A stretch of DNA of 64,000 nucleotides from Motilimonas cestriensis (GTDB lineage: Bacteria; Pseudomonadota; Gammaproteobacteria; Enterobacterales; CBDFNC01). This document shows positions 16,571 through 26,222 of this stretch, piece after piece. The number at the start of each line of letters is the position of its first letter. Within the stretch, counting starts at the first letter, position 1. Below the pieces are notes generated by a model. It was not told where the DNA came from, did no database searches, and saw only the letters and a program-made list of their open reading frames with translations. The position numbers and the translations under genes are program-made. The DNA lies in contig NZ_JAIMJA010000015.1 in the NCBI RefSeq assembly GCF_021295315.1, forward strand, positions 1 to 64,000. Direction: 5' to 3'.

Positions 16571-17575
16571 TCAGTTGAGTAAGAAAAAATCCAATACCCA
16601 GTTAACTGATGGCACGCGATATTTGTCTCTTTCAATTAAGAGTTCATGTTTTGCATGACCGATAATAATGGGCTCTTCATCAACGCAAGGGCGACCGGCT
16701 TTTAATAAGTTGGCACAAAACTGGTTTTGTCCTTGGGGATTGACGACCTTGTCATCCGAGGCTTGCAGTACGAGCAGAGGAGTGATTATTTTATCGGCAT
16801 TTTCAATGATATATCCCGTCGATAAAATAGCCTGATTAAGCCACTGATGGGTAACGCCGCCTAAACGTATTTCTGGGTGGGCTTGGTATATTTGCCGGAA
16901 GTAATGATAGCGAGCAGGGCTTTGCGTTAGGTCGTTTTCCTCGAAAGGCACCGGGTGGTAACCCCCTTGACCGGGCGCAAACTGGGCTGGTCGACGCATC
17001 ATGGTATTGGATTTTATCGCGGCATTAGTGATTGATAGCGCCATTTTGGGGCTAAAGGGGCCTAAGTTAATGTCAAACATAGGGCTACAGAAAGCCGCTT
17101 TATCGAAGCGTTGGTGATGATCCATTAAATACAAAGCACTGATAGCGCAGCCCATTGAATGTGCGATGAGAAAACTGTTGCTATAGCGTGTTAAGTCGAG
17201 CTCTTGGTCAACCCAATAGGCAAAGTCGGTAACGTAATCGGAAAACTGTAACACATGGCCTTGTTCGCTATTGGGGGTCATGCGTCCCGATAGTCCTTGG
17301 CCACGATGGTCGATAATGTAAATATCAAAACCAAGCTGTGATAAATCATAGCTAAGTTCCTGATACTTTAAATAGCTTTCAATCCGACCCGGCGCGATGA
17401 TAATGGCTTGCTGATGCTCAGGTTTAACCACTTGTACATAACGAATAATAACGCCATCAACGCCGATAAACTCATTAGCATGACTATATTTTTGCCAAAA
17501 TGGGCCAATATGACTGGCATATTTGTCAGGGAGCTCCGATTCTAAGGTGAGGCTGTATTTATTGTTAAAGGCCAA
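16571..17575 (-). CDS. pldB: Alpha/beta hydrolase, lysophospholipase L2 (PldB)-like
   Basis: A 334-residue alpha/beta hydrolase. The nucleophile elbow is AHSMG (Ser140). The probable acid is Asp274 in QASDDKVV and the histidine is His310 in HAKHELL. The motif IDHRGQGLSGR and the overall length fit the PldB/monoglyceride lipase family, which hydrolyses lysophospholipids at the inner membrane. No signal peptide is present. The frame begins with a TTG at 17575 immediately after an in-frame stop, and no ATG precedes the conserved core, so TTG initiation is likely. It is divergent from the EamA transporter gene. Confidence 0.85.
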   Translation of the reverse strand: MAFNNKYSLTLESELPDKYASHIGPFWQKYSHANEFIGVDGVIIRYVQVVKPEHQQAIIIAPGRIESYLKYQELSYDLSQLGFDIYIIDHRGQGLSGRMTPNSEQGHVLQFSDYVTDFAYWVDQELDLTRYSNSFLIAHSMGCAISALYLMDHHQRFDKAAFCSPMFDINLGPFSPKMALSITNAAIKSNTMMRRPAQFAPGQGGYHPVPFEENDLTQSPARYHYFRQIYQAHPEIRLGGVTHQWLNQAILSTGYIIENADKIITPLLVLQASDDKVVNPQGQNQFCANLLKAGRPCVDEEPIIIGHAKHELLIERDKYRVPSVNWVLDFFLLN

Positions 17576-17711
17576 GGTAATTCTTCAGCTGTAATCATGA
17601 CTTATAGGTGATAAGTTTACGTCAGTTTTAGTTTATTCCCAAGCCACCTCAATATGTTAAATAAGCATCTTGAAGTTGTACCAATCATAAAATCTAAGTT
17701 AGGGGTTCTTT

Positions 17712-18596
17712 TTGCCACAGTCAGCTTACTTTTTACCTGCATTGTCAGCCCTGTTTTGGTCGGGCAATTTCGTGTTTGCGCGCTATGTCTCCAGTGACAT
17801 TCCCCCCATTGCACTGGCTTATTGGCGCTGGACCCTGGCAATGTGCCTGATACTGCCTTTTGCCATTAAGCCCATTTGGCAGCAGCGGGCTATTTTTAAA
17901 GCCCACTTTTGGCCTTTATTTTTACTGTCGACGGTGGGCGTTGCGGGGTTTAATACTTGTGTTTATTTAGGCCTGCAAACCACGACGGCGACTAATGGCT
18001 TGTTAATTAACTCCATGATCCCGATTTTAATTATTCTATGTTCGCTATTACTGGGAATGAAGATTCAGCTTAAGCAAGGTTTAGGTGTGTTGATCTCTTT
18101 AATGGGGGTGATCTTTTTAGTGTGCCATGGCGAGCTAAGCCGTTTGCTTAACCTAACGGTGAATACTGGCGATCTTTGGGTGCTTTTGGCGACGTTACTA
18201 TGGGCGATTTATTCTATTGGCTTAAAGGTGAAACCGGCAGAGCTGTCGGCGGTCGCTTTTTTAGGCTTTAGTATTACCGTGGGCAGTGCTGTGCTTAGCC
18301 CTTTGTATTGGTTCAACTTAACATCCGAAGCAAATTGGCATTTTAGTTTGGAAAATGGCGTGGCAATAGGGTATACCGCTATTTTTGCGTCATTAGTGGC
18401 TTACTTTTGTTGGAATCAAGGCGTAAAATTGATCGGTGCAAGTACCGCTGGGCAATTTATCCACTTAATGCCGGTATTTGGTAGTGCCCTTGCTGTGTTG
18501 TTTATAGGTGAACAACTGGCGTGGTTTCAGTTAATCGGTGCGCTAGCGATTGGCTCTGGGATCTTGTTGTCCTTGAAGAGCAAGGCGCGTAGTTAA
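17712..18596 (+). CDS. EamA-family (DMT superfamily) transporter
   Basis: A 294-residue membrane protein with ten hydrophobic segments arranged as two EamA repeats (about residues 5-135 and 150-290). The first repeat contains FWSGNFVFARY and IALAYWRW, and the second ends with a typical LIGALAIGSGILLSL. Such proteins export amino acids or other small metabolites; the substrate is unknown. A TTG at 17712 with AGGGG six bases upstream is the best start, since conserved sequence begins immediately after it. Confidence 0.88.
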   Translation: MPQSAYFLPALSALFWSGNFVFARYVSSDIPPIALAYWRWTLAMCLILPFAIKPIWQQRAIFKAHFWPLFLLSTVGVAGFNTCVYLGLQTTTATNGLLINSMIPILIILCSLLLGMKIQLKQGLGVLISLMGVIFLVCHGELSRLLNLTVNTGDLWVLLATLLWAIYSIGLKVKPAELSAVAFLGFSITVGSAVLSPLYWFNLTSEANWHFSLENGVAIGYTAIFASLVAYFCWNQGVKLIGASTAGQFIHLMPVFGSALAVLFIGEQLAWFQLIGALAIGSGILLSLKSKARS

Positions 18597-18663
18597 ATTT
18601 AATTGGTTGGGCTTATTGGCCGTATTACAAATCAGTTAGCTTCGATAAAAAAGAGAGCAATAA

Positions 18664-19287
18664 ATGACATTAGAAGTATGGTTGGCCTATTTAATTGCAG
18701 GCATTATTTTGAGTGTTTCGCCCGGCGCCGGTGCGGTGAATACCATGTCTAACGGTATGAATTATGGCTTTAAGCGCGCATTGGTGTCGATTGTTGGCTT
18801 GCAGGTTGGGCTTATTTTATTGTTCGTATTGGTGGCCATAGGGCTAGGGGCGTTAGTTGCGCAATCAGCGCTGGCGTTTAATATTATTAAGTGGGTTGGT
18901 GTGGGTTACTTAATTTATTTAGGCGTCATGAAATTTAGAGAGCAAGGTGCGATGGACGTGGCGCAAGTGAGCACTAAGCCAATGCCGTTATCTAAATTAT
19001 TTAGTCATGCTTTATTGGTGAATGTGACTAATCCGAAAAGCATCGTATTTTTAGTGGCGCTATTGCCGCAATTTATCGATCCTAATGCGGCACAAGCGCC
19101 ACAGTTTTTGATTCTTGGCACCACCTCAGTGCTGGTGGATATGGTGGTAATGGTTGGTTATGCCTTGTTAGCAACGCGCCTTGCCTTTTTTATCCGTAGT
19201 GAGCGACATATGCGCTTACAGAATCGGATTTTTGGTGGCATGTTTATTGGGGCAGGTTCGCTTTTAGCGGTGGCAAGTCACAAATAG
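18664..19287 (+). CDS. LysE/RhtB-family amino-acid exporter
   Basis: A 207-residue protein with six hydrophobic segments. The family signature SVSPGAGAVNTMSNGMNYG at about residues 18-36 and the second motif HALLVNVTNPKSIVFLVALL are typical of RhtB/LeuE-type exporters. It probably exports a neutral amino acid such as homoserine, threonine or leucine; the substrate cannot be fixed. It follows the EamA exporter by 67 bases and may be cotranscribed, and it is closed by a strong terminator. Confidence 0.9.
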   Translation: MTLEVWLAYLIAGIILSVSPGAGAVNTMSNGMNYGFKRALVSIVGLQVGLILLFVLVAIGLGALVAQSALAFNIIKWVGVGYLIYLGVMKFREQGAMDVAQVSTKPMPLSKLFSHALLVNVTNPKSIVFLVALLPQFIDPNAAQAPQFLILGTTSVLVDMVVMVGYALLATRLAFFIRSERHMRLQNRIFGGMFIGAGSLLAVASHK

Positions 19288-19305
19288 TGTTTTTTATCAA
19301 TTGAA

Positions 19306-19331
19306 GCGGGAAGCCAAGGCTTCCCTTTTTT
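19306..19331 (+). terminator. Intrinsic terminator after the LysE-type exporter
   Basis: GGGAAGCC-aa-GGCTTCCC followed by TTTTTT, 20 bases after the stop and just upstream of the MoxR gene. Confidence 0.85.
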
Positions 19332-19376
19332 GTGTTTGTTGCTATCGTTTCTGTTCTATTTTTAGGAATGAATGCA

Positions 19377-20282
19377 ATGAGAAAGAATGTTTCCCCCATT
19401 TTAGCCCAGCTTAATCAAGTGATTTTAGGCAAAGAAGCGCAAGTTGAGTTGGCGTTGGTTTGTCTCCTTGCGGGTGGGCACTTATTAATAGAAGACTTAC
19501 CCGGCATGGGTAAAACGACCTTGGCTCAAGGCTTGGCGACGACCTTAGGGCTAAGTTATCACCGGGTGCAATTTACCAGTGACATGCTGCCGGCGGATAT
19601 TTTGGGGGTGTCAATTTTTGATCCGCAAAAGCAAGCGTTCCATTTCCATAAAGGCCCTATCTTTAACCAAGTATTACTTGCCGATGAAATAAACCGTGCT
19701 AGCCCGAAAACCCAAAGTGCTTTACTAGAAGCGATGGCGGAGCATCAAATCAGCATCGACAGTGAGACATACTCATTACCGAAGCCATTTTTTGTCATTG
19801 CGACGCAAAACCCACTTGATCAAGCTGGCACCTTTCCTTTACCCGAGTCGCAACTAGATCGCTTTATGATGCGTATTGAATTGGGCTTTCCTAACATGGA
19901 AGCTGAGTTAGCGATGCTGCAAGGAAAGCAGTTTAATCAAGTATCACAGGTAATCGATACTGCAGAGCTCATATCGATGCAAGCACAGGTGCGAGAGGTT
20001 TCTGCCAGTGCGTCAGTACTTAATTATTTGTTACGCTTAGTGGCAGAGAGTCGCTATAACGCTACTTACCCTAATCCATTATCGCCACGTTGCAGCAAAA
20101 CCTTGTTGCAAGCCGCGAAAGCCAAGGCGTGGGTGGCAGGGCGTGATTATGTGTTACCTGATGATGTACAAGCGGTGTTTCCAGCGGTAACTGACCATCG
20201 CTTAGGTGTGCTTGGCGGCGCGCAAAGTAGCGGTGCGGCGTTGAGTGAAACCTTATTGCATGCCGTTGATCCACTGGCTTAA
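19377..20282 (+). CDS. MoxR-family AAA+ ATPase
   Basis: A 301-residue AAA+ ATPase of the MoxR/APE2220 group. Walker A is EDLPGMGKTTLA (about residues 39-50) and Walker B is VLLADEINRASPKTQ (about 99-113), followed by sensor 1 IATQNP. MoxR proteins act as chaperones in maturation of envelope or metalloenzyme complexes. The ATG at 19377 is nine bases from AGGA; the upstream ATG at 19368 overlaps that site. It heads a three-gene operon with a DUF58 protein and a TgpA-like transglutaminase. Confidence 0.9.
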   Translation: MRKNVSPILAQLNQVILGKEAQVELALVCLLAGGHLLIEDLPGMGKTTLAQGLATTLGLSYHRVQFTSDMLPADILGVSIFDPQKQAFHFHKGPIFNQVLLADEINRASPKTQSALLEAMAEHQISIDSETYSLPKPFFVIATQNPLDQAGTFPLPESQLDRFMMRIELGFPNMEAELAMLQGKQFNQVSQVIDTAELISMQAQVREVSASASVLNYLLRLVAESRYNATYPNPLSPRCSKTLLQAAKAKAWVAGRDYVLPDDVQAVFPAVTDHRLGVLGGAQSSGAALSETLLHAVDPLA

Positions 20283-20292
20283 GGTGATTTAA

Positions 20293-21258
20293 TTGACAAT
20301 TCGCAAGTGGTTTAAACAGCGCTTTGATAAGTGGTTAAAAAAAAATATACCGCCTAACGGTAAGATCACCCTGACTCGAAATAATCTATTTATTTTGCCG
20401 ACTTGGTTTGGTGCTGCGTATTTAGTGACGTGTTTTACGCTGTTTTTATTGGGCACTAACTATCAGAATAACCTGATATTGTTCTTGTCTTTTTTACTGT
20501 CGAGCATTTTTGTTAGTTGTTTGTTAGCCAGTCACAAGAATATGTCGGGATTAACCCTCAATGCTGCCAGCCCAGAGCCACAGTTTGCTGAGCAATACAT
20601 CGCCTTTCCATTAAAGATTGAACACCGCCCAGAGCAAGGGCAGTTTATTTTCGCTTTTCAACAAGATGGTGACGGACTAGATGCACTGATTAAAGACCAG
20701 CAGGTGTTGATTTATCGTCAGGCGTTACGTCGCGGTTACTTTAATCCAGGACGGTTGACGATTTCTAGTGTGTTTCCCCTCGGACTGTTTCGTGTGTGGA
20801 CTCATGTTGATCTGAATTGGCAAGGCTTGGTTTATCCCAAGCCCATTGAAAGCGCGGTCGTGCTAGACAGTGATGGCGCGGATAAGCAAACAGATTTAGG
20901 TCGCAGTCGCACTCAAGCTGGATTTGATGAGTTTGCCGGGTTAAAAACCTATCAAATCGGGGAGTCGTTAAAGTCGGTCGCTTGGAAGCAGTTAGCCCAA
21001 GGCCGAGGCTGGCACAGTAAAGCGTTTGAACAAGCCCAGGGCAGTGCGGTTTGGCTAAACCTTAATGCCCAAACCGGGCGCGATTTAGAAACTAAACTCG
21101 GCCAACTTACCGCTCAGGTTTTAACTTTGGACGAACAAAATGCACTATATGGCCTGCGCTTGGGGACTCAGGAGATAGCACCGGCACAGGGGGCGCAGCA
21201 GCGCCTGACTTGTCTCGCTGCATTAGCGACTTATGGCATCAATAGGGCGGTGGTGTAA
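20293..21258 (+). CDS. DUF58-domain membrane protein
   Basis: A 321-residue protein with two membrane segments near the N-terminus (about 35-75). In the C-terminal half is the DUF58 core, RTQAGFDEFAGLKTYQIGES followed by a KSVAWKQ motif. DUF58 proteins almost always accompany MoxR ATPases and have a VWA-like fold. It starts at TTG 20293 with AAGGTGA upstream and overlaps the next gene by one base (TAATG). The precise function is unknown; the pairing suggests an envelope-stress or assembly role. Confidence 0.88.
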   Translation: MTIRKWFKQRFDKWLKKNIPPNGKITLTRNNLFILPTWFGAAYLVTCFTLFLLGTNYQNNLILFLSFLLSSIFVSCLLASHKNMSGLTLNAASPEPQFAEQYIAFPLKIEHRPEQGQFIFAFQQDGDGLDALIKDQQVLIYRQALRRGYFNPGRLTISSVFPLGLFRVWTHVDLNWQGLVYPKPIESAVVLDSDGADKQTDLGRSRTQAGFDEFAGLKTYQIGESLKSVAWKQLAQGRGWHSKAFEQAQGSAVWLNLNAQTGRDLETKLGQLTAQVLTLDEQNALYGLRLGTQEIAPAQGAQQRLTCLAALATYGINRAVV

Positions 21259-23237
21259 TGGAGTTGTTTTTTAAGCGGCATCACCTGCTGCTAATTTTAC
21301 TTTGTTATTTGGCCACGACTTTATCGTTATCAAGCCAAATTCATTGGCTGGTTTTTGTCTTGGCGGTGGCCTGTATTGGTTGGCGCGTGGGGATTTATTT
21401 TGGCCGTTTAGCCGCGCCATCGGTGATGGTTAATCGCGTTGCTGCCTTACTTGGTGCGGGTGTGTTGATGAGCGTGGTGTTCAGCCAAGGCTTGTTTAGT
21501 GCCATGATGCATTTGATTGTGTTGGGCTACACCTTGAAGTTTTTGGAGTTGAGCGCACGGCGGGATATTAATGTCTTTGTTTGTACAGGCATGGTGCTAA
21601 TAGCGGTATTCTTTGTTTTTGAAACATCTGTAATGATGGCGCTATGGGGTGTGTTGCTCTCTGTTTTGCATTTAGGGTTAGCACTCAGTTTGTATGCAGA
21701 GCACCTCACGGCCAAAGCGCAAACCCGTTATTTAACTAAGCTGGTATTGATTAGTTTACCCTTGGCGCTAATGCTGTTTGTGCTACTGCCGCGTTTACCG
21801 CCGATGTGGAAATTGCCATTACAAAATCAAGCCACTACTGGGCTTTCTGAAACGGTAAACCCGGGCGATATTGCTGAGTTAAGTCGCTCTAGTGCTCTTG
21901 CTTTTCGCGCTAGCTTTGCGCAAGGCGTACCACCTGCCAATGAGCGTTATTGGCGGGTGATGACCATGGATCAGTATGTGCAGGGCCAATGGTCGCAAAG
22001 TGAGTCGATAAAAAGTGCGGTGCGATTGGCAGAGAGAGGCAGTCGTTTTAATGTTGAAGTCGCAGGCGCGGCGCAATCTTATGAACTGATCCTTGAGCCG
22101 AGTTTTCAAACTTGGTTACCTAGCCTAGCGGTGAGTAATGGCCAAAATAATCGCGCTAACCTGCTATTTAATTATACCTTACGCAATGAAATTCCGATTA
22201 CGCAACGCAGCATGCTGCGTTTTAGCTATTTTCCCGATACGCCAATACGTTATTTAGATCTGACCATGCGGCAGCAAAATTTGCTATTACCAGAATCGGG
22301 TAATGAGCAAACGCGGGCTTGGGCTGCGCAGTTAAAACAAGAGAACCTTTCGCCACAACAGCAAATAAGCCGAGTTTTACAACGTTATGCCGGTGAAAAC
22401 TTCCGTTACACCTTACGGCCACCGCCATTAGGACAAGAGCAAATTGATGGTTTTCTATTTGGCTCGCAAGCGGGATTTTGCGTGCACTATGCCAGTAGTT
22501 TTGTTTACATCATGCGTTTACTTGAGTTACCTGCACGAATGGTAACAGGTTACCAAGGCGGGGAGTGGGACGAAGACGGTGGCTTTTTGACCGTGCGCCA
22601 ATATGACGCTCATGCTTGGGCGGAAGTTTACCTGGATGGCCAATGGCAGCGTTTTGATCCCACTGCTTTTGTGGCACCCGATCGAGTTGAACGAGGCCTT
22701 GAATCAGCACTGCCTGATGAATTTTTAGCGGGCGATTTAAGTTTGATGAAGTTTAGAAACAATGCATTAGTTAACCAGCTTTATTTGACCATGGCGAAAT
22801 TTGATTATGTGTGGGCAGTTTGGGTACTTAATTATGATAATCAAAAGCAGTTTGATCTGATCAACCGTTGGTTTGGCGACGTTGATTTTTTTGGGCAAAT
22901 TTGGCTGTTTGTTGGCTTTTTTATCTCCATTATTGTCTTGATGATACTGTGGAGTTTAAAACCATGGCAACGGCCTATTTTAGCCCGTGAAGACAAGCTG
23001 TTTTTGATGCTTCACCAAATATTTCAAAAGCAAGGTTTGGAGCGTTTACCGGGCGAGACGGTGACAGATTTTTGTCATCGTATGGCCTTGGTTGTGCCAG
23101 CAAGTGAAGCTTATGTGATTAACTTTTCACGGGTTTACAATCGAGTAAAGTATGCCGAACAAGCTAATAGTCAGAATGAAAAAGATTACCTGAAATTATC
23201 TTTGCTGCTAAAGCAGCTTCGTCGCCATGGAAAGTAG
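21258..23237 (+). CDS. TgpA-like transglutaminase-domain membrane protein (DUF3488)
   Basis: A 659-residue protein. Residues 1-180 hold about six membrane helices (DUF3488), then a periplasmic region with a transglutaminase-like core at about 385-475. The catalytic triad is visible as Cys in AGFCVHYASSF, His in YDAHAWAEVY and Asp in QRFDPTAF. One further helix at about 550-575 is followed by a cytoplasmic tail (DUF4129-like). Pseudomonas TgpA, of this type, is essential for growth. It is translationally coupled to the DUF58 gene as the last member of the MoxR-DUF58-TgpA operon. The substrate is unknown. Confidence 0.9.
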   Translation: MELFFKRHHLLLILLCYLATTLSLSSQIHWLVFVLAVACIGWRVGIYFGRLAAPSVMVNRVAALLGAGVLMSVVFSQGLFSAMMHLIVLGYTLKFLELSARRDINVFVCTGMVLIAVFFVFETSVMMALWGVLLSVLHLGLALSLYAEHLTAKAQTRYLTKLVLISLPLALMLFVLLPRLPPMWKLPLQNQATTGLSETVNPGDIAELSRSSALAFRASFAQGVPPANERYWRVMTMDQYVQGQWSQSESIKSAVRLAERGSRFNVEVAGAAQSYELILEPSFQTWLPSLAVSNGQNNRANLLFNYTLRNEIPITQRSMLRFSYFPDTPIRYLDLTMRQQNLLLPESGNEQTRAWAAQLKQENLSPQQQISRVLQRYAGENFRYTLRPPPLGQEQIDGFLFGSQAGFCVHYASSFVYIMRLLELPARMVTGYQGGEWDEDGGFLTVRQYDAHAWAEVYLDGQWQRFDPTAFVAPDRVERGLESALPDEFLAGDLSLMKFRNNALVNQLYLTMAKFDYVWAVWVLNYDNQKQFDLINRWFGDVDFFGQIWLFVGFFISIIVLMILWSLKPWQRPILAREDKLFLMLHQIFQKQGLERLPGETVTDFCHRMALVVPASEAYVINFSRVYNRVKYAEQANSQNEKDYLKLSLLLKQLRRHGK

Positions 23238-23314
23238 TGTATCGCGGATTTGTTTTGTACTAAATCCGCCATTTTCAGTAGAATGCAGCACATTTGTTGC
23301 AATAGGCCAAGCCA

Positions 23315-24277
23315 ATGTCTGAACCGTTATATTTGTCTAATGATGCGTTAATGCATGCCGTTCGAGAAGTTTTTCAAGTTGAATCTGATGCGCTGAGACG
23401 GCTGGCTGACACTGCTGATCAGCGTTATATTGAGGCTATTCGCTTAGTCAAACACTGCCAAGGGCGAATTGTTGTTTGTGGTATGGGTAAATCTGGCTTG
23501 ATAGGCAAGAAAATTGCCGCTAGTTTTGCCTCTTTAGGCAAACCGGCTTTTTTTATGCATCCTGGTGAAGCCTTTCATGGTGACTTAGGCATGGTGCAGC
23601 CTGGTGATGTGTTGCTGCTGCTATCATATAGCGGTGAGACTGATGAGGTATTAAAAATAATCCCTTCATTGAAGCACTTCGGTAATAAGATCATTGCTAT
23701 TACTGGTGGTTTAGAATCTAGCTTAGCCAAGAATGCGGATTTGGTATTAGACGCCAGTATTGAAAAAGAAGCCTGTCCGAATAATTTAGCGCCCACTACG
23801 TCAACGACGGTCGCATTAGCAATCGGTGATGCATTAGCCGCAACCTTAGCGTTGGAAACCCAATTTAGCCCGATGGACTTTGCTAAGTATCATCCCGGTG
23901 GTAGTTTGGGACGGCGTTTACTGACTCGAGTGAAAGACGTAATGCGCAGCGAACAACTGCCAACGGTTGGTGCCGACACGCCGATTACTGATGCGTTAAT
24001 GGTGATGACGCAAACGCGCACTGGACTGGCTTTAGTGATGCAAGATGATGCCCTATTAGGGGTGATTACAGATGGTGATGTGCGTCGTTACTTATTGGCC
24101 GGGCATCAAGTAACATCGGGTGTTGCTCAAGATATGATGACGCGCTCGCCAAGAACCGTTGATGAGACATGTATGTTGGCAGAGGCGGAAGAGTTAATGC
24201 GCGAAAAACACATTAAATGGTTGGTGGTCACCAATGCCCAACAACGTGTGTCGGGCATTTTGGAGTGGAGTCAATAA
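23315..24277 (+). CDS. kdsD: KpsF/GutQ-family D-arabinose-5-phosphate isomerase
   Basis: A 320-residue enzyme with an N-terminal SIS domain (about 35-185; VCGMGKSGLIGKKIAASFA, HPGEAFHGDLGM, LLSYSGETDEV) and two C-terminal CBS motifs (about 205-320). It interconverts ribulose-5-phosphate and arabinose-5-phosphate, the first step of Kdo synthesis for lipopolysaccharide. KdsD and GutQ paralogues cannot be separated by sequence alone, so the symbol is tentative. No other Kdo gene is adjacent, unlike the usual kdsD-kdsC arrangement. Confidence 0.85.
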   Translation: MSEPLYLSNDALMHAVREVFQVESDALRRLADTADQRYIEAIRLVKHCQGRIVVCGMGKSGLIGKKIAASFASLGKPAFFMHPGEAFHGDLGMVQPGDVLLLLSYSGETDEVLKIIPSLKHFGNKIIAITGGLESSLAKNADLVLDASIEKEACPNNLAPTTSTTVALAIGDALAATLALETQFSPMDFAKYHPGGSLGRRLLTRVKDVMRSEQLPTVGADTPITDALMVMTQTRTGLALVMQDDALLGVITDGDVRRYLLAGHQVTSGVAQDMMTRSPRTVDETCMLAEAEELMREKHIKWLVVTNAQQRVSGILEWSQ

Positions 24278-24281
24278 GCGC

Positions 24282-26117
24282 TTAAAGTTTAAATCGGCGA
24301 ACTGACTGAGTGAGTACGTTCGCTTGATTAAGTATTTCCTCACTGGCTTGTGAGGTGTGCGATGCAGCTTGATTCGAGGTTTCTGCAATATCACGAATAT
24401 TGACAATATTGCGGTTGACCTCAGCAGCAACGGTACTTTGCTCCTCGATTGCAGCGGCAATTTGTGTGCTTGTGTCAGAAATGTTAGTTACGTCGCGCGT
24501 AATTTGCTCGAGTAACTCACCCGCTAATTCTGCTTGTTCGGTACTTTCTTGGCCTTGACCATGACAGTTTTTAATCAGGTCGACAATGCTGCTTGTTTTG
24601 CCTTGCAATGAAGAAATGATATTACTGATTTCTTGAGTCGAATTTTGAGTACGTTGCGCTAAGCTGCGCACTTCATCTGCCACTACCGCAAAGCCGCGCC
24701 CTTGCTCTCCGGCGCGTGCCGCTTCAATTGCCGCATTCAATGCCAGTAGGTTGGTTTGTTCGGCAATGCCGCGTATTACTTCTAATACTTGGCCGATAGT
24801 TTGACTCTCTTGTTCTAGCTCCTCTACTGCTTTTGATGAAAGAGTGAGGCTGTTTGCCAAGTTGTTTATTTTCTCTATGGTTTGGCCCACACTTTGGCGT
24901 CCCTTAATAGCATTATTATTCGTATCGCCGGCGCGATGAGCTGCGGCTTCTGTATTCCTTGCTATATCGTCAATGGTGCTACCCATTTCGGTAACCGCAG
25001 TAGCAACCATGTCTGTTTCATGTAGTTGGTTGGCTATGCCTTGGCGAGTTTCTGATGCATTGAGGGAAAGCTCTTCAGCGGCACTGGATAAAGTATCCAC
25101 GGCGTGGTTAACATCTTGAATTAGGTCCTGAAAAGTGGCGAGCATTTCATCGAAATTTTTCCCGACATTGGCTATTTCATCACTGCCTATAATATGCGCT
25201 CTTTTGCTTAAATCTTTGTTGTGGTTGATGTCGCTCATGGTGTCTGATAGACGGGTTAGGGGGGCCAGTATGCTGCGCGAAAGTATGATGCTAAAGGCAA
25301 TAATGGCGAGAATAATTACGGCAAAAATTAATATGGCTTGATTTTTGGTCGCGGCAATGGATTTAGTGATTATACTATTGATTTGTTTTTCTACTGTATC
25401 GAGGGCATCTTCCGTTTGGTGGATGGTTGCTCTTAACTCACCTAGCAATCCCTCGTTAGCATTAAGACCTATTGCCTGCTCTTGCTTAACATAATCATTA
25501 AACCTTGCGTGATAGTCGATCAGGCTTTGCTTCGCTTCCCCCTGATTGGCCTCAATCATAGTCGCGATTAGCTTGTTAAAGCGATCTAGGTATTTTAGGT
25601 CGAGGCGTAACATGAAATCTTTTTCAAAGCGTCTTAGCATTAGGTAGTTGGCTAGAGACTCAAAATCACTGACGTTCTTATAAAACTGCTCGGCGGCATG
25701 GGCACTGTCGCGAAGGGCGCCATTTAAGCCTGATTCATGGTCTAAACCTGCACTCACTTGTAAGGTAACAAGTTGGTTAAACAACACCTGATATTGTTCC
25801 ATGGCATCTATGGTGGTGTTGATCTCGGCGCTGGGCAAGTTGTTTTCTTGATAGAACGTGCGCATAGCGGCTAAGTTTTTGCTGGTTTTTGTAAAGTCAT
25901 CATTAAATTTTTGTTGGTACTTAAGGTCATTGCGCGATAAGAAGTCTTTTTCGTGGCGGCGTAACATTAACATGTCGGTTTTAATCGATTCGGCGACTAA
26001 AGCCGTGTCGGAAAGTTTTTCTAGCTCGCTGGTTTTAATAATCAACAAGGAGAATAGCAAAAGTAAACCAATCGTGATCACTATGCTATTGGCGATGAAT
26101 TTATGTTTAATTAACAT
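24282..26117 (-). CDS. Methyl-accepting chemotaxis protein with helical bimodular sensor
   Basis: A 611-residue chemoreceptor. A membrane segment at about 10-30 is followed by a long all-helical periplasmic part with two copies of the LRRxEKDF motif (about residues 52 and 162), the signature of the helical bimodular (HBM) sensor fold. A second membrane segment is at about 263-285, then a HAMP domain, then the signalling hairpin with the conserved tip [23 protein letters not shown] receptors of known specificity bind organic acids; the ligand here is unknown. It is paralogous to the next gene. Confidence 0.92.
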   Translation of the reverse strand: MLIKHKFIANSIVITIGLLLLFSLLIIKTSELEKLSDTALVAESIKTDMLMLRRHEKDFLSRNDLKYQQKFNDDFTKTSKNLAAMRTFYQENNLPSAEINTTIDAMEQYQVLFNQLVTLQVSAGLDHESGLNGALRDSAHAAEQFYKNVSDFESLANYLMLRRFEKDFMLRLDLKYLDRFNKLIATMIEANQGEAKQSLIDYHARFNDYVKQEQAIGLNANEGLLGELRATIHQTEDALDTVEKQINSIITKSIAATKNQAILIFAVIILAIIAFSIILSRSILAPLTRLSDTMSDINHNKDLSKRAHIIGSDEIANVGKNFDEMLATFQDLIQDVNHAVDTLSSAAEELSLNASETRQGIANQLHETDMVATAVTEMGSTIDDIARNTEAAAHRAGDTNNNAIKGRQSVGQTIEKINNLANSLTLSSKAVEELEQESQTIGQVLEVIRGIAEQTNLLALNAAIEAARAGEQGRGFAVVADEVRSLAQRTQNSTQEISNIISSLQGKTSSIVDLIKNCHGQGQESTEQAELAGELLEQITRDVTNISDTSTQIAAAIEEQSTVAAEVNRNIVNIRDIAETSNQAASHTSQASEEILNQANVLTQSVRRFKL

Positions 26118-26222
26118 GCAAATCCCATTGCGTTGTTAGGCCTGTTACAATTGTAGCCGTGTTTTTAAAAGGGGAAAGAATCAAGATGGTAAAATTACTT
26201 TGATACTTAATTAACCGTTTTG

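Noticed and set aside
17650-17692. GCATCTTGAAGTTG resembling the end of the family B element
   Set aside because: Only about 14 bases match and no partner repeat is found nearby; too short to call a second copy.
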